Positions 37,108 to 49,826 of a stretch of 64,000 nucleotides of DNA are shown in pieces. Under the pieces are notes generated by a model. That model was not told the DNA's origin. It made no database searches and saw only the letters and a program-made list of their open reading frames with translations. A program made the position numbers and the translations under genes. This stretch comes from Dermatophagoides farinae. Lineage: Eukaryota; Arthropoda; Arachnida; Sarcoptiformes; Pyroglyphidae. Location: NCBI RefSeq assembly GCF_024713945.1, contig NC_134681.1, forward strand, positions 2,294,001 to 2,358,000, in the 5' to 3' direction. Position 1 is the first letter of the stretch. The number at the start of each line of letters is the position of its first letter.

Positions 37108-40100
37108 TTTTCATCCATAATCTCATAGCCATACAGACCAGGCAGACAATCGTTTATTATAAAAAGAAGATGAAAAAAAATGATCAACAAAATAAAACCC
37201 AAACAAAACAACAACAACAACAACAACAACAATTCTTTGGATGAGAATTATATTTGCTCAAACATAGATAACCGACCAACCAACCGATCAACAAAGTAAA
37301 AAAAAACATGAAAAAAGTGAAAAATAAAACGTCATTCACAATACATACAATCTGAATGAAGAAGAGAAAAAAAATTCTTATTCACCACACACACACACAC
37401 ACACACACACAGAGAGATGCAATGTAAATCATTATCATCACAATTTAAATGAAAAAAAAAATCTTTATTATACACTGTGACAAACACGCCATTATTATTT
37501 AAATTAGAAAATAATTTAACCCGAAAAAAAATTTCGATGTTGATATGTGGAAACACACAATAGAATCATAATCAAATCATGGATTCTGTCATCATCATCA
37601 TCATTATCATCAAGTTAATGAAATAAAAAATAATTTTCGGGTTATTTCATCATCATTGTAATAATTGTTTATTATGACGGTGATTGACAAAAGAAAACCA
37701 CAGAATTCGGATCGATAATCGTTTTTTTTGGACCTATCTGAAAGTTTGTCTTTTTGCAACTAAATGATATTGATGTTGACATTTTTGTCAATCAATCGAT
37801 CGTTTGAATTTTCGGGCCATTTAATTGATCATGACGATGCGGGCCTACGGTGGATTGTATTTTCAATCAATAATGATAATAGTGCAGAACATTCAAGCCA
37901 AAATCGATTGATTATTTTGATGACATAAAAAAAAATTCTGATATATCAGATATTTATTTTTCATTATTTTGTTTGAAACTTTTTCATAATTAAGCTGAAA
38001 CGACAACAACAACAACAACTAATGGAAAAATCACACTTTTCCATTTTTGGTTGAAATCTGGTGAAAAAAAAAATTCAAATGTGGATAACAACTAAAATCT
38101 AATTAGATAAAAATTGGCTTTGAGACTGAAAATTCATTAGAATTCATTGGCAAAAAAAAATATCACCACCACAAAAGTTTTATTTTTGCTCCATCATCAT
38201 CAATATTTCAAAAATAGAGAATAAATTTTTCTAGTATCAAATTTCCTTCAACATTCATTCACTGATCATCATCATCATAATTTATAATTTATCGATACCA
38301 ATGCAATGTAATTTGTTTTTTTTTCTTCATTCTTATGATGATTCTCTAAATATAATATTTATGAAAACAAAAACAAACAAAAAAAAATTCTCCATAAAAT
38401 TGTTTCTTAAAATGTTTGCTTTTTTTTATCTCTCGGCATCATTTTTTTTTTTTTTGAATCGATAAATATAATTGAAACAGAACGCCAACAACAACAAAAA
38501 TGTATGAAAAGAAAAATGAACATCATCATCATCATCATCATCATCATTATTAAATGAATGAATGTTTCTATTTCCGGATATGAATCGATCAAAACAGTGA
38601 AAAAAACAACAAATTCCAAATCTTATCTTCATCATCTTCGTTTCGTTCACATACAGACAAAGTTCTCTTTCTCATTGTTAAATGGCAAAAAAAAGAAGAA
38701 GATTTTTTCCATCACTCTGTCATAATTGTCAGATTAAAAATTGAAGAGATCAAGATGGAAAGCATCCTCTGAATGCGGATGAAGATGATGATAACATTGC
38801 CAGAATAAGTGTATAGTAATAGTTTTTTATTGATGTTATTCGATACACAATCGATCAATCAATTTTTTTCTGTTCTGTTTCTTTTCATCTACCAATACAT
38901 ATATATATATATATAATGATTGATTAATTTCGATTTAATTCCATATGATTGATTGGATCGTGTTGTTGTTGTTGTTGTTGTTGTCGTCGTAGCACATGAA
39001 AAATTGATTCAGATCAAAGAGAATCTTCACTAGATAATTTTAATTAATTTCCAATCATTTCATCATCATTATCATCGGATTTGTTCTTGTTTTTTTTTTT
39101 CTTCCAAACATTTCTCGTCAATGTCATTGAATCAGAAATCGTAAAAAACCTAGAAATCCAAAAATAAAACTCAAATTTTAAAGTTGATTAATTTTACATT
39201 CTTGTTTGTTTAGCCTGTTTGTTGTTTGTTGATGTTCGCTCAACAAATTTATCCAAGCGAGCGAGAATAAAAAAAAACTTGCAAACATTTTTTTTTTAGA
39301 ACAAATGAACAATTTCTAGGTCCGCTGGCCATCACAAACTTGTGATGTTTTTTTTCCTGTTTTGTCTGGCCTTTTTTTCTTTCCACTTTTCGTTCACACT
39401 TTTTCATCATTTTATTCGGAAACTTTTTTGCGGTTTCTCTTGATATACACAAATCCATTATCATTTTGAATATGGAAAAAAAAATACCAAAAATATCCAG
39501 ACGAATGAATCTCAGACTAGTGAAAAAAAAATGCATTCAAGCAACGTGTAACAACTTTTCGAATGGAAAAAAATGGTTTTCATTTTGTCTTCATTTTGTC
39601 AAATTTAAAAATGTGACAACATTATACATTTCAAAATTTTTTCTTTTCTCCATAATATTCATTGAGTCATTTGACAATTCTTTTATTGGTTCATAGTTTG
39701 CTGCTGTTTGTGGTTGTTATTGATGAATTTCGATCACGTCTCTTGGCTGTTTTTGTTGTTGTTGTTGTACGAAAAAATGTGTGTTAAACACACGTACAAT
39801 CTATTCATTTATTCAAATATTTTTATTGCTACTTTATTTTCAAAGAATTTCGAAATTTTCTTTTCTCTCTTCTTGCATCTTATGGATTTTTTTTTATTTT
39901 CAGATTTTTTTTTTGGAATTGAAAATATTTTTTTTTTCTTTTTCATTCATCGATTAATCGATGAATCTAATACATGATGAGGATTTGTTGTTGTTCGGAA
40001 AATTCCAGTTCTGCTGAAAAATGGGGATTCATATGGAATTCAAATGAGAATTTCTTTTTTTTTTCTCACATCATCATCAATATATTTGATTGATTAATCC

Positions 40101-43100
40101 AATTGGAAATAAATTATTGAAATGATATGAAATGAAATTTCGATTCAAAAAAAAAGAAAGATAAAAGGATCATCATATCATATCATATGTATATATTGCT
40201 TGCTCAAAAAAAATTTGCAAAATAAATTTCAAACTTTTTTTTTTGCTTGCATTCATCATCATTATCATCATCTACGATAATGGTTGAATGATGCAAATTT
40301 CAATCTTTGAATTTTCAGTCATTTCAGTATTTTCAAACGCACACACACACACACAGAGGAAAAAATCTGGCTGCAATTTTTTTTCCGCTGTGCATGCATA
40401 AATTGCTCTACTTTTTTCGATTATAACACAATGTGTGATGGTCAGAACTTCTGTCCAGAACCAAACTAAATGTGGTTATTAATAATAACATTAATTTCAT
40501 TTTTTTTTTGGGCTGCTGCTGCTTTCTTGCTTGATTTTTTTTTTGTTTGTATTCACAGTGGACATAAATTTCAGAAATTACTATCATCATCATCATCATC
40601 ATCATCATTATGATTATTATTTTGTGTTTTTATATAGCCATAATGTATCATCTATTCATCATCATTCATTCATTTTGTTTTTCTCTCTCTCTCTCTCTCT
40701 CTCTATCTTTACATGTTTAACTTTCAACGTATACACGCCATACACGCATATGAATTTTCATTTTTCGCCTTTGTGGACAGATTATAAACCACATGATCTT
40801 AATGAATCCTTTCATTTACTCGCACAACTTTTCCATTGATTTAAGTGTGTTCTTTTTTTTCTTTAATGTCAATGTTGTAAGTGTTGTCCAGTTGGTTTGT
40901 TGCTTGCTATATTACATATATATATATATATACCAATAAATCTTTGTGATTTTGTTGTCGTTGAAAACATTTTATGTATGAATAAAAGACATTCAGAATT
41001 CAGAGAAAGCAAGAAAAAAAATAAATATGAATGATTGAATGAATCTGATGATGGTTACCATAAAAACAAAAACAAAAACGAAAAAAAAAATCAAACAACA
41101 CAGCAGCAACAGAAGCAGCATACCATATATATGAAATGACCAATAGATTCCATTTGCTTGGATTGTTTTTTTTTTCTTGTTTATTTCTTTTTCTATTCAC
41201 CATGATTTATTCTGTCATTGCCTCGAATCTACTTTAGCATTTCACTTTTTTTTTCTATCCACCAAAAACACATTTTCACCAGAATTTCGATGGTCATCAT
41301 TCATTTTTCTTTCATCTCTCTTCCTATATAAGCCTAGATTTTTATCCAAAAGAATTTCAAGAATCAAAAAAAAAATTCTTGGACAATACATTTCATCATC
41401 ATATTATAATGTTATTAATATTCACTTTTAAAGAATAAGACGTGAATAAATTTTCATTTTTTTTTTGTTCACTCGTTTGAAGATTGTCATCATCATCATG
41501 TCTTGTCTTGTCATGACGTCATTTCATGTCATTCAGAATATTTTTCAGTGAAAAATGATGATGGTGATTATCACAAAGAATAGACCACTATTAGAATTCA
41601 AAAGATGGATGCAAAATACAATGATGATGCTGCGTTGTTGTTTTTTTTTTGTTGTTGTTCAAATTCTCTGTTGATGATCCTTGAATTGTTACTACTAGAT
41701 GTTTAATATATTTGTCGTCTGTTTCAATTGAATCATGGATTCAATTTGACATTTGAATGAAATAAGAATACAATTCCAAAAAAAAAAAACATTTGCCTCT
41801 GTTATCATTTTTTTTTCTTGCAAAAAATAAAATGAAAATTGTCAAAACTTCAAGACGATTTTTTTTCTCTCTCTCTTCTCCTATTTTTTTTTTGTTTCTC
41901 ATTTCGTTACTCATAAATAGAATTAAGAATGAGAATCAAAGTTAAAATCTTGCATATCTAGAATAGAGAATGAAGAGAAAAAAAATGCACCAGAATCCAT
42001 AACATTCAGCTTTTCAATATGTGTGTGCGTGTGTGTGTGTGTGTGTATGTATGTAATGCATACGAAATCAATGCCATTAAATTTTTTTTTTAGTTTTACA
42101 ATCTTTTCTTTTTCAGATTTCCGGAATCATCATCATCATTATTATTATAATTCATGGTGAAGAATTTTTTTTTTTTTGGGTTTTCACTTTCACCAATATC
42201 AATGATGCAAACAAACAAATAAGATGAAAAAACAAACAAACAAACAAGCAAGAATGTTACTATTTTTTGTTTCAACAAATCATCGAATGCAATATTTATT
42301 TTTCCTTCAAATTCCGATTCTATGTCTTATTGTTTTTTTTTTATTATTACAATGAATTCTGTATGCCATTCATTCATTCAGTTCAGTTCAGTTCAGTTCA
42401 CTTATTCTATTTATTCATTGAGAATAATAATCTTATTACATTTGATCATCATCATTATTAATATTGTTGTCGTTGTCGTTATTGCCGCTGTAAACATTGA
42501 TGGTTCATGGTTTTGTTTTGTTTTTGTTTTTGTTTTTTCGTTTCGTACATATCGTATTCGACCAGAAAAATATTAAAAAAAATCAGAATACAAAACAATA
42601 GAATGGCCAGATGTAAATTTTTTTTTCGTCTGTGTTTGTTTTTTTTTTTTTTTTTTTTGCTAGTGATATATTCATATATTAAGAGAACGAAGAAATTTTT
42701 GTCAGAGAAAAAAAAATTGATTAATTTTCTTGTTGAGATTTTTTTTTGGTAATAAAATTCTTTAAAATTATTCCAAAGCGAATGGTAAGTGAAATGAGAA
42801 ATAAAGAAATTTTTTTCTCCCGAGATTCGACAATCATCCAAATGAAATTCAGTTTGATTTCTTGGAAATTTTTCTTTTTCATTTATTTATTTGATAAATT
42901 GTTTGGAAATGAGAAATTTGAAACCTTTCCTGTTGTGTTTGAATAGTGAACTTTTTTTTCTATTCTTTCCATTTGGTTTGAAATAAATTCTCTGTTTCTG
43001 TTTCTTTTCTTTTTTTTGCATCATCGATTACGAATTTTGAAAATTGAAAAAAAAAATAAATTTATTTGCATCAAAACACACGCACACACACACACACACA

Positions 43101-43563
43101 CACAAATCCTTTGGTAGGAAGGAAAAAAAGAAAAGTTTCTGACATTTAGCGAATGCTAGAAAAAAAAAGTAAATCCTTTTCGGAAATCAATCAAACACAG
43201 AGAAAAAAAATTTTGTTTTTTTTTTGTTGTTTACAAAAAAAAATCTGATCGATAAAAAAGTGTAGAAATAGTTGATCATGCAAATTAACATTGGACGTCT
43301 AGGATTAATGATTGAAAGGAACCATATAAATTTTCTTATTCTGTATGTAAAAAAAAAAAATAAAAAACAGAATTCCCAAATGTTAATCATCATCTATGAA
43401 GAAATTCATATCATTATTGAATATATTGGATTGGTAATATAAGTCAATCATCGATTCACAGTTTATTCATTTTTTTTTCGATGGACATACCATAGGAGGT
43501 CTTATTTTATTTGGAAATCAAAAAAATGAAATGAAATGATTTTCTCAATATTCATTGCAGCTG

Positions 43564-43600
<37 letters not shown>

Positions 43601-46600
43601 GAATATTAAAAGAATAAATATGAATTCTGTGGATGAATGAATGAATGAATGAAAAAAAAACGATTTACGTGACCATTCAATTTATTTATTTTTTGTTTTG
43701 TTTTGTTATCTTATTTTCATTTTTTTTTTCTTTACCACACGCAACAATGATAACATTGAATTGCAGAGAGAAAAAATCTGCATAAAATTTCAACTTACTA
43801 ATAATACGCTATATTCAGAAAACGGTAAACTAAAAAACAAAAAATTATGTCATTAAAAACAGCAACAAGAATACGTCAATCATTTGGATTGATAAAAAGT
43901 GGCTGACTGGCTGGCTGGAAAGTGGGAAAAAACAGTATTCAACATCAAATCAATCCTATTTATTCATTGATTCATCAATCAATTAGATTGTTTCAAAAAG
44001 AAAACAAACAGAGAAAAAATCAACACATTTTTTTTACTCTAAACCACACGACCCTGCGATATGAATATATAGATTGATGATGATCATCATTATCATAAAA
44101 AATTATGCCGTTGTCGTTGCTGTTTGTTTGTTTCATTTGAATACAATTCATATTGATTGTTTTATTATTGATTTCAATAATTTTGTTTTCCATTAATGAT
44201 GATTTGAACCTCAAAGAAAAAAAAATGAGAAAATAAATAAAAAAGACATATTGTTACATCAATGTGGCCATAAATTGATCAAAAGTTGATTGTTCGATTG
44301 ATTGATTGATTGATTGATTGAGAGTAAAAAAAAATAGTGTAGAGTACAAGAAAAAAAATGGCCAAATAGGAAAAATTCTTATTTTATGCCCATATGAAAT
44401 GAAAATCAACGAACGAAAAAAAAATGATGTAATCAATCAATCAATCATTCAATCTCAAAATCAAAGCATAAAAAGAATGAAAAAAAAACTTGCCATAAAC
44501 ATCGAGAGAAACAAAAATGTATAAACTATATATATTTACATGACGACGACTATGGTGATGATGATGAAACATATCATCCTGTTGGTTCTCTTGAGTTGAT
44601 TTTCTTGTGTTTTAGTAGTTTGGTAGTTGATATTATTTTTTTTCTCATTTCTCATTTCTTCACAATATATATGTGTGTGTGTATTTCATCTCATCAAAAT
44701 CATGTGACGTAAATTGGGTTTTTACTGATGATGATGATGATGGTGATGATGAAAAAAAAAAGGAAAAATTTGTCAAAAACATTATCACCACACACACACA
44801 CACACAAACATATATCACATACACAGACACAGACACAATCATCATCATTGTGAAATTCAGAGAAAAAAAAAACATACACTACATTTTTATAGATAAAATG
44901 ATAAGATTTTTCCGTTTCTTTTTTTTTCGTAAATTTTTCCATTTTGACAACATTTCAGTTTTGTTACAGATTCTTTTGGCAATAATTATCGTTGTTGATT
45001 TCTTTGTTTTTGATGATTCTATTAGATGTTTGAATGATGAATGAATGAATGAAGAAATTTTATTTCGATAAAATGAAAATTATTCGATTCAATTTCAATC
45101 GATAATAATCGATTGTAACGCGAACAACAACAACAAAAAAAAGTTTATTGATAAATAAACGCAAAAACATACACATACACACACACACACAAGCAAAAGC
45201 CAAAAAAATTGATCGATTAATCGATACGATGACTCAAAATGATTTCAACTTTAATTTAGCAATAACCAAATATAATAATTATATAGTCTAAATGAATCAA
45301 ATGAATTTGATCAATCAACAAATCAAATTAATTTTTTTTTATCGATAGAATAAATGGAAAAAAAGGAATGAAAAAGAGAGAAAAAAAATTGTTCATTATA
45401 ATCATACCAACTATATATCGTTGACAATGACGATAATATTTTCTTGTTTTTGTTTTTTGGTGAAGAAATAAATATCATCATCATTAAAATTAGACTAGAA
45501 ATTAATCATCAATCAAATTAATTATAATGAGCTTGATTGATCGTGTTGATGACGACGATCTATTATCAACATGAGAACGTTACAATTGAATGGCTATGTG
45601 TGATGGTGATGGAAATTTGAAAATTTTTTTTCAAAGAGAAAAAAAATTCCAATCAAAATTCTGTTCATCAACTAGTTTTTTTTCAGCTGTTATTCCAAAA
45701 AAATATAATTATCCAATTTTAATTAGCGACAATTTTTTTTTCTTTTCTTTTTTTTTTGGTTTTTTTTCTTGCGTTGTGATGATGAACTTTTGAACATTAC
45801 AAGAAAAAAAATTAATTTGAACCAGTTCTAACCGCCTGGTTAGTTTGAAAAACAGAGAAAAAAAATGATTCGATTTTTTTTCTCTATGTGTAAATCCATA
45901 TACACGTAGACATCAATGTTAATGATGATAATGATGATAATGGTGATAATGATGATGACATTAGATTTGTTTTTTTTGTGTGTGTGATGTGATGTGCGTG
46001 CACATAGTTGTCATGTTGTACATACCCTACCACACATTTTTATCGTTTTTTTTTTCTCGTTGAGTTTTTTCCATTTATCAACATCCACTTTACATATTTA
46101 GTGAATGTACAATTGATTGATTTTTTTTTGTTTTTTCTTCTTCTTCTCGTGAAAATGGGAAAAAAATACAAACAAAGACATTTTTTTGTTTTGTTTGTTG
46201 TTGTTGTTGTTGTTGTCGTTGTTTTGTTTAATATCTTGTGATGATTTAAAAACGATAACAACAACAACAGCAACAACAACAACAACAAAATTGCCAAATA
46301 CAGAAGAAAGCTCTGATTTTTCAAATTTTACTTTGTTTCAGTGCATTTTTTTTTGTTTTGGTTTTCCAAAAAAATGCAAAATTCCATTGAGCAAGTTGAT
46401 GAAAACCAGATCAATAGAAAGATTTTCTGCTTCTTCTTCAAACAAATGAAAAAGATAAATTATTTCATTTCAATTGCACATAATAATGAAGATATGAAAT
46501 CATCACTATCATTTTTTTTTTTTTTGATGATAACAATTATTTGATTATTTGATTATTTGATTGATATAATCATCGATGACGCCAACACCATCAACATATA

Positions 46601-47115
46601 ATGAATGTCTTGATTGATTCATCAAAATTGACACATTCTCTGATTATCTTCATGAAGATTATTATTCACAATTGGTATTTAATTGAAACAGGCAGAAAAA
46701 AAGGCGTGTAATGAATGAATGAGATTTTATTTTTCGACGATGATGAATATATATCTTGTACTATTTTTTTTTATTGTTAATAAATGACATTCATTTTGTC
46801 TGATGTTTGATGTTTGTGAAATAATTGTCATTCAGATCATCACTATTGATCACGACACAACACTTTTGAATCATCACCAAGAACTTGATTTTGACTTTGA
46901 TTTTTTTTCTGTTTCTATAGCCATCGAAGTTCATGAAATTTGTGCTTGTTTTTTTTCGATTAAATGTGAGTTGGAGTGAATTTTTCTTTTTTTGTTCTCA
47001 TATATAAAAATTCAGTTTTTCCAGAAAAATTTCCATCTTTTTAATCCGTTTTTATATATTTCCAAGAACTTTTTTTTCTTGATTTTCTTGATCGAGAAAA
47101 AAAAATGTTTTCAAA
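37108..47115. other. 10-kb intergenic stretch, simple-repeat rich, no gene recognised
   Basis: Both strands were read without finding a conserved coding segment. The region contains (CA)n (37387-37410, 40340-40354, 43077-43103, 44790-44806, 45173-45191), (TG)n (42019-42046), (TC)n (40681-40704), (GAT)n (43565-43599), (CAA)n, and many A/T runs. A perfect CRE-like TGACGTCA lies at 41514-41521. The 3' UTR or regulatory DNA of unseen genes cannot be excluded. Confidence 0.55.
43565..43599. repeat. (GAT)n trinucleotide repeat
   Basis: About 11-12 uninterrupted copies of GAT, the longest of many such tracts noticed in the window. Confidence 0.9.
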
Positions 47116-48032
47116 TCTACTATACTATGACGCTAAGGATGTGTGTAAACTGCGGCGAAGCTGAGCCGGCCATTCTTGCTTATTTTCAGTACAAACATAA
47201 CTATTTAGTATGAGCTACTCAGTGTGTGTTGTGTGTGTGTGTGTCTGAGCATGCGGGAAAACTTTTGAATGCCGCTGAAACAGTTCGTCCAGCTCAGAAG
47301 TAGAAGTCGCTTCCAAAGAAACGCATTCTGTGGTATGTAGCTTTGACAAAGCTTTTTTTCATTGTTCTAGCTCAGCACACGTTGCTGCAGCTTTTGCATC
47401 CAATAGATGGTGCAGTCATTCAATAGAACATAGAAAGAGTTCGAATTCGAATTGATTATTGTGATAATACATGTGACAAACGTGATTTTCATTTTGTGTG
47501 CCTGTGTGAGTAAAACTGAAGCTGAGCTGTATGGCTTCTTTTCTTATCGATATCGATGAACAATAATAAGTATGCTGTTTGATCAATAAGTTGATGTTGG
47601 ATTTACGTAACATTTTCAAAGGTGTCAGGTACAATACAAAAGTCATGGCTGACCCTGCGGTACCAAACCGAAAGCCGGAAGCAAAACGCCGTGCATAGAA
47701 ATCCACCGTCTGGCACGAAGCGTTAAAATTGACACCTTTGGCTGGATGCCAAGCAGGGGGGGCGGCGCAGCCGACCCCACCTGCGGGTATCCAGTTATAT
47801 TGACCGTCAAGGATTTATATCTTTGACTGGATACCAAGCAGGGGGGCGGCGCAGCCGCCACCCCTGCGGGTATCCAGCTCTATTGACCTCAAGAAATCAT
47901 ACCTTTGGCTGGGTACCAAGCAGGGGGGGCGGCGCAGCCGCCACACCTGCGGGTATCCAGCTATATTGATTGTCAGGAGTCAGCCCCGCAGGGCCAGTCT
48001 GGGGCAGGCGCGAAGCGCCTGTACCGGGCTGG
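47116..48032 (+). mobile_element. Non-autonomous Helitron, copy B (917 bp)
   Basis: It starts TCTACTATACTATGACGCT after a host A and ends with CAGGCGCGAAGCGCCTG (48005-48021), 11 nt, then CTGG (48029-48032) before T. It shares 47190-47500 with copies A and C but lacks the helicase fragment altogether. The piece from about 47561 on matches the segment of copy C downstream of the helicase relic. It has three GC-rich units near the 3' end. It sits directly against copy C. Confidence 0.88.
47731..47980 (+). repeat. Three GC-rich 83-bp cruciform-prone units (Helitron B)
   Basis: The units start near 47731, 47815 and 47898. The first inner stem is damaged (CGCAGCCGACCCC), and the third has a seven-G run. 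Same nested-stem plan as in copy A. Confidence 0.82.
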
Positions 48033-48703
48033 TAATAATTATATGTCGCTTAAATTTCCACTGTAAACTGCAATTTTTACACTCTGCAAGTATAAAAAAC
48101 TGTATTAACTTGGCATTTGATGCGGGGAAGCCGAGCTGGACATTCCTAATTATTTTCAGTACAAACATAACTATTTAGTATGAGCTACTCAGTGTGTGTT
48201 GTGTGTGTGTGTCTGAGCATGCGGAAAAACTTTTGAATGCCGCTGAACAGTTCGCCCAGCTCAGAAGTAGAAGTCGCTTCCAAAGAAACGCATTCTGTGG
48301 TATGTAGCTTCGACAAAGCTTTTTTTCATTGTTCTAGCTCAGCACACGTTGCTGCAGCTTTTGCATCCAATAGATGGTGCAGTCATTCAATAGAACATAG
48401 AAAGAGTTCGAATTTTTCGAATTGATTATTGTGATAATACATGTGTCACACGTGATTTTCATTTTGTGTGCCTGTGTGAGTGTGTATTTGATGAAATCTT
48501 GCCTGAAGACTGCATTTATTGGAATGATTTGTTCTGTGTTTTTGTTTTCATGATTTATTATCTACTCATCGCTTGGTAAGTTATTCCGGTTATTTAACCT
48601 GATTATACATAAAATACCTGATAGCTTTTTTTCATTTAAAATAAAGAAAATGGAGCATTTACGATATTGCAGAAAGCCACAGCGGTCGACGATTCAATGT
48701 TGA

Positions 48704-49188
48704 GTGTCTTCATGCGATGAACCCACAAGGTTATCCTATAGGATCTATAGACACAAACTTGGATTAAACATTGGATCGATTATCATGTTCAGTCGCAATA
48801 TTGAACCACAAAGTGGTTTGCTCAATGGCACGCGTTTATTTGTAAATAGACGCAGCATTGAAGCTCGAATATTGACAAGGAGGCTATGATTCATTTTGCA
48901 GCAAAACGATCGAGATCTTAAGCTACCATTTAAATTGGTTCGTGGACGATTTCCTGTCGTATTGGCTTTTGCTCTGACAATTAATTAATGTTTTAAGGGA
49001 AATCTTTCGATAAAATAAGTGTGTACCTTCCTACACCAGTATTGCAACATGGAATGATTTATGTGGCTTTTTGCCGCTGCAAAAATCCTAATAATCTGAA
49101 GATTTTTGTTCATGAAATTGAGGAAAATATCAACAATGACCACAGTATCTATACCAAAAATATCGTATTTCTTCAACTTTTTGATTAG
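48704..49188 (+). pseudogene. Helitron Pif1-like helicase fragment (copy C, longest)
   Basis: It has the same segments as in copy A up to ALTIN and TAA. After a frameshift near 48990-49010 a second frame continues with SFDKISVYLPTPVLQHGMIY, then VAFCRCKNPNNLKIF and a stop at 49186-49188. The family pattern here is SFDKVG.YLP.PVF.HGQLYVA.SR....LKI, the extreme C-terminus of Helitron helicases (motif VI region). Stops and frameshift make it a pseudogene. Confidence 0.82.
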
Positions 49189-49339
49189 CAATAATAATTA
49201 TGCTGTTCGGTGTACGCAACTTTTTCAACGGTATCAGGTGCAATGCACAAGTGATGGCTGACCCTGCGGTACCAAACCGAAGGCCGGAAGCAACACGCCG
49301 TGCATAGAAACCCACCGTCAGGCACGAAGCGTTAAAATT

Positions 49340-49589
49340 GACACCTTTGGCTGGGTACCAAGCAGGGGGGCGGCGCAGCCGCCACACCTGCGGGTATCCA
49401 GCTATATTGACCGTCAAGGATTGATACCTTTGACTGGATACCAAGCAGGGGGGGCGGCGCAGCCGCCACACCTGCGGGTATCCAGCTATATTGACCGTCA
49501 AGGATTGATACCTTTGACTGGATACCAAGCAGGGGGGCGGCGCAGCCGCCACACCTGCGGGTATCCAGCTATATTAACTGTCAGGAGTC
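49340..49589 (+). repeat. Three GC-rich 83/84-bp cruciform-prone units (Helitron C)
   Basis: The units start at 49340, 49423 and 49507. They are almost identical to each other, which indicates recent amplification or homogenisation. The second has one more G in its G-run. Confidence 0.87.
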
Positions 49590-49639
49590 AGCCCCGCGGG
49601 CCAGCCTGGGGCAGGCGCGAAGCGCCTGTACCGGGCTGG

Positions 49640-49826
49640 TAATAATTATTATGGCAAAAATATTGCCAAATCTGGCCAATCTGATGATTTGAATTTTTGG
49701 ACGTTTTCAGTAGAACAACTATTTAGAAAATCATCATCATCATCATCATTATTATTGTCATCAAAATCATCAATAACTTCGATGTCATCATCATTTTCTT
49801 CACTATCACCATCATCATTATTCAAA
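49640..49826 (+). promoter_or_regulatory. 5' flank / 5' UTR of the exchanger gene, between Helitron C and the ATG
   Basis: Only 187 bp separate the Helitron end from the start codon. The stretch contains TCA/ATC repeats and no TATA box. The promoter or part of the 5' UTR must therefore lie within or beyond the tandem Helitrons, or be TATA-less in this short piece. Confidence 0.4.

Larger units (their letters stand above)
48033..49639 (+). mobile_element. Non-autonomous Helitron, copy C (about 1.6 kb), in tandem with copy B
   Basis: The 3' end is canonical: hairpin CAGGCGCGAAGCGCCTG at 49612-49628 and CTGG at 49636-49639 before T. The 5' end is not: instead of TCTACTAT the junction reads CTGG-TAATAATTATATGTCGCTT, and clear homology to copy A begins near 48041-48050. 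The same TAATAATTAT follows the CTGG of both B and C, so C may have arisen by tandem duplication or by insertion with end alteration. It contains the longest helicase relic of the three (48704-49188) and three GC-rich units. It ends 187 bp before the ATG of the exchanger gene. Confidence 0.83.

Noticed and set aside
44673-45044. 123-codon + strand frame with His-Thr runs
   Set aside because: It consists of CA, GAT and A/T repeats; composition changes with each repeat block.
49130-49552. Open frame on the minus strand rich in Pro/Arg/Ala, also at 33966-34199 and 47643-47861
   Set aside because: It is the antisense translation of the GC-rich 83-bp Helitron units. It recurs only because the element recurs.
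49689-49826. N-terminal extension of the exchanger frame upstream of the chosen ATG
   Set aside because: It is mostly Ser from TCA repeats. The ATG at 49827 gives a clean signal-like start.
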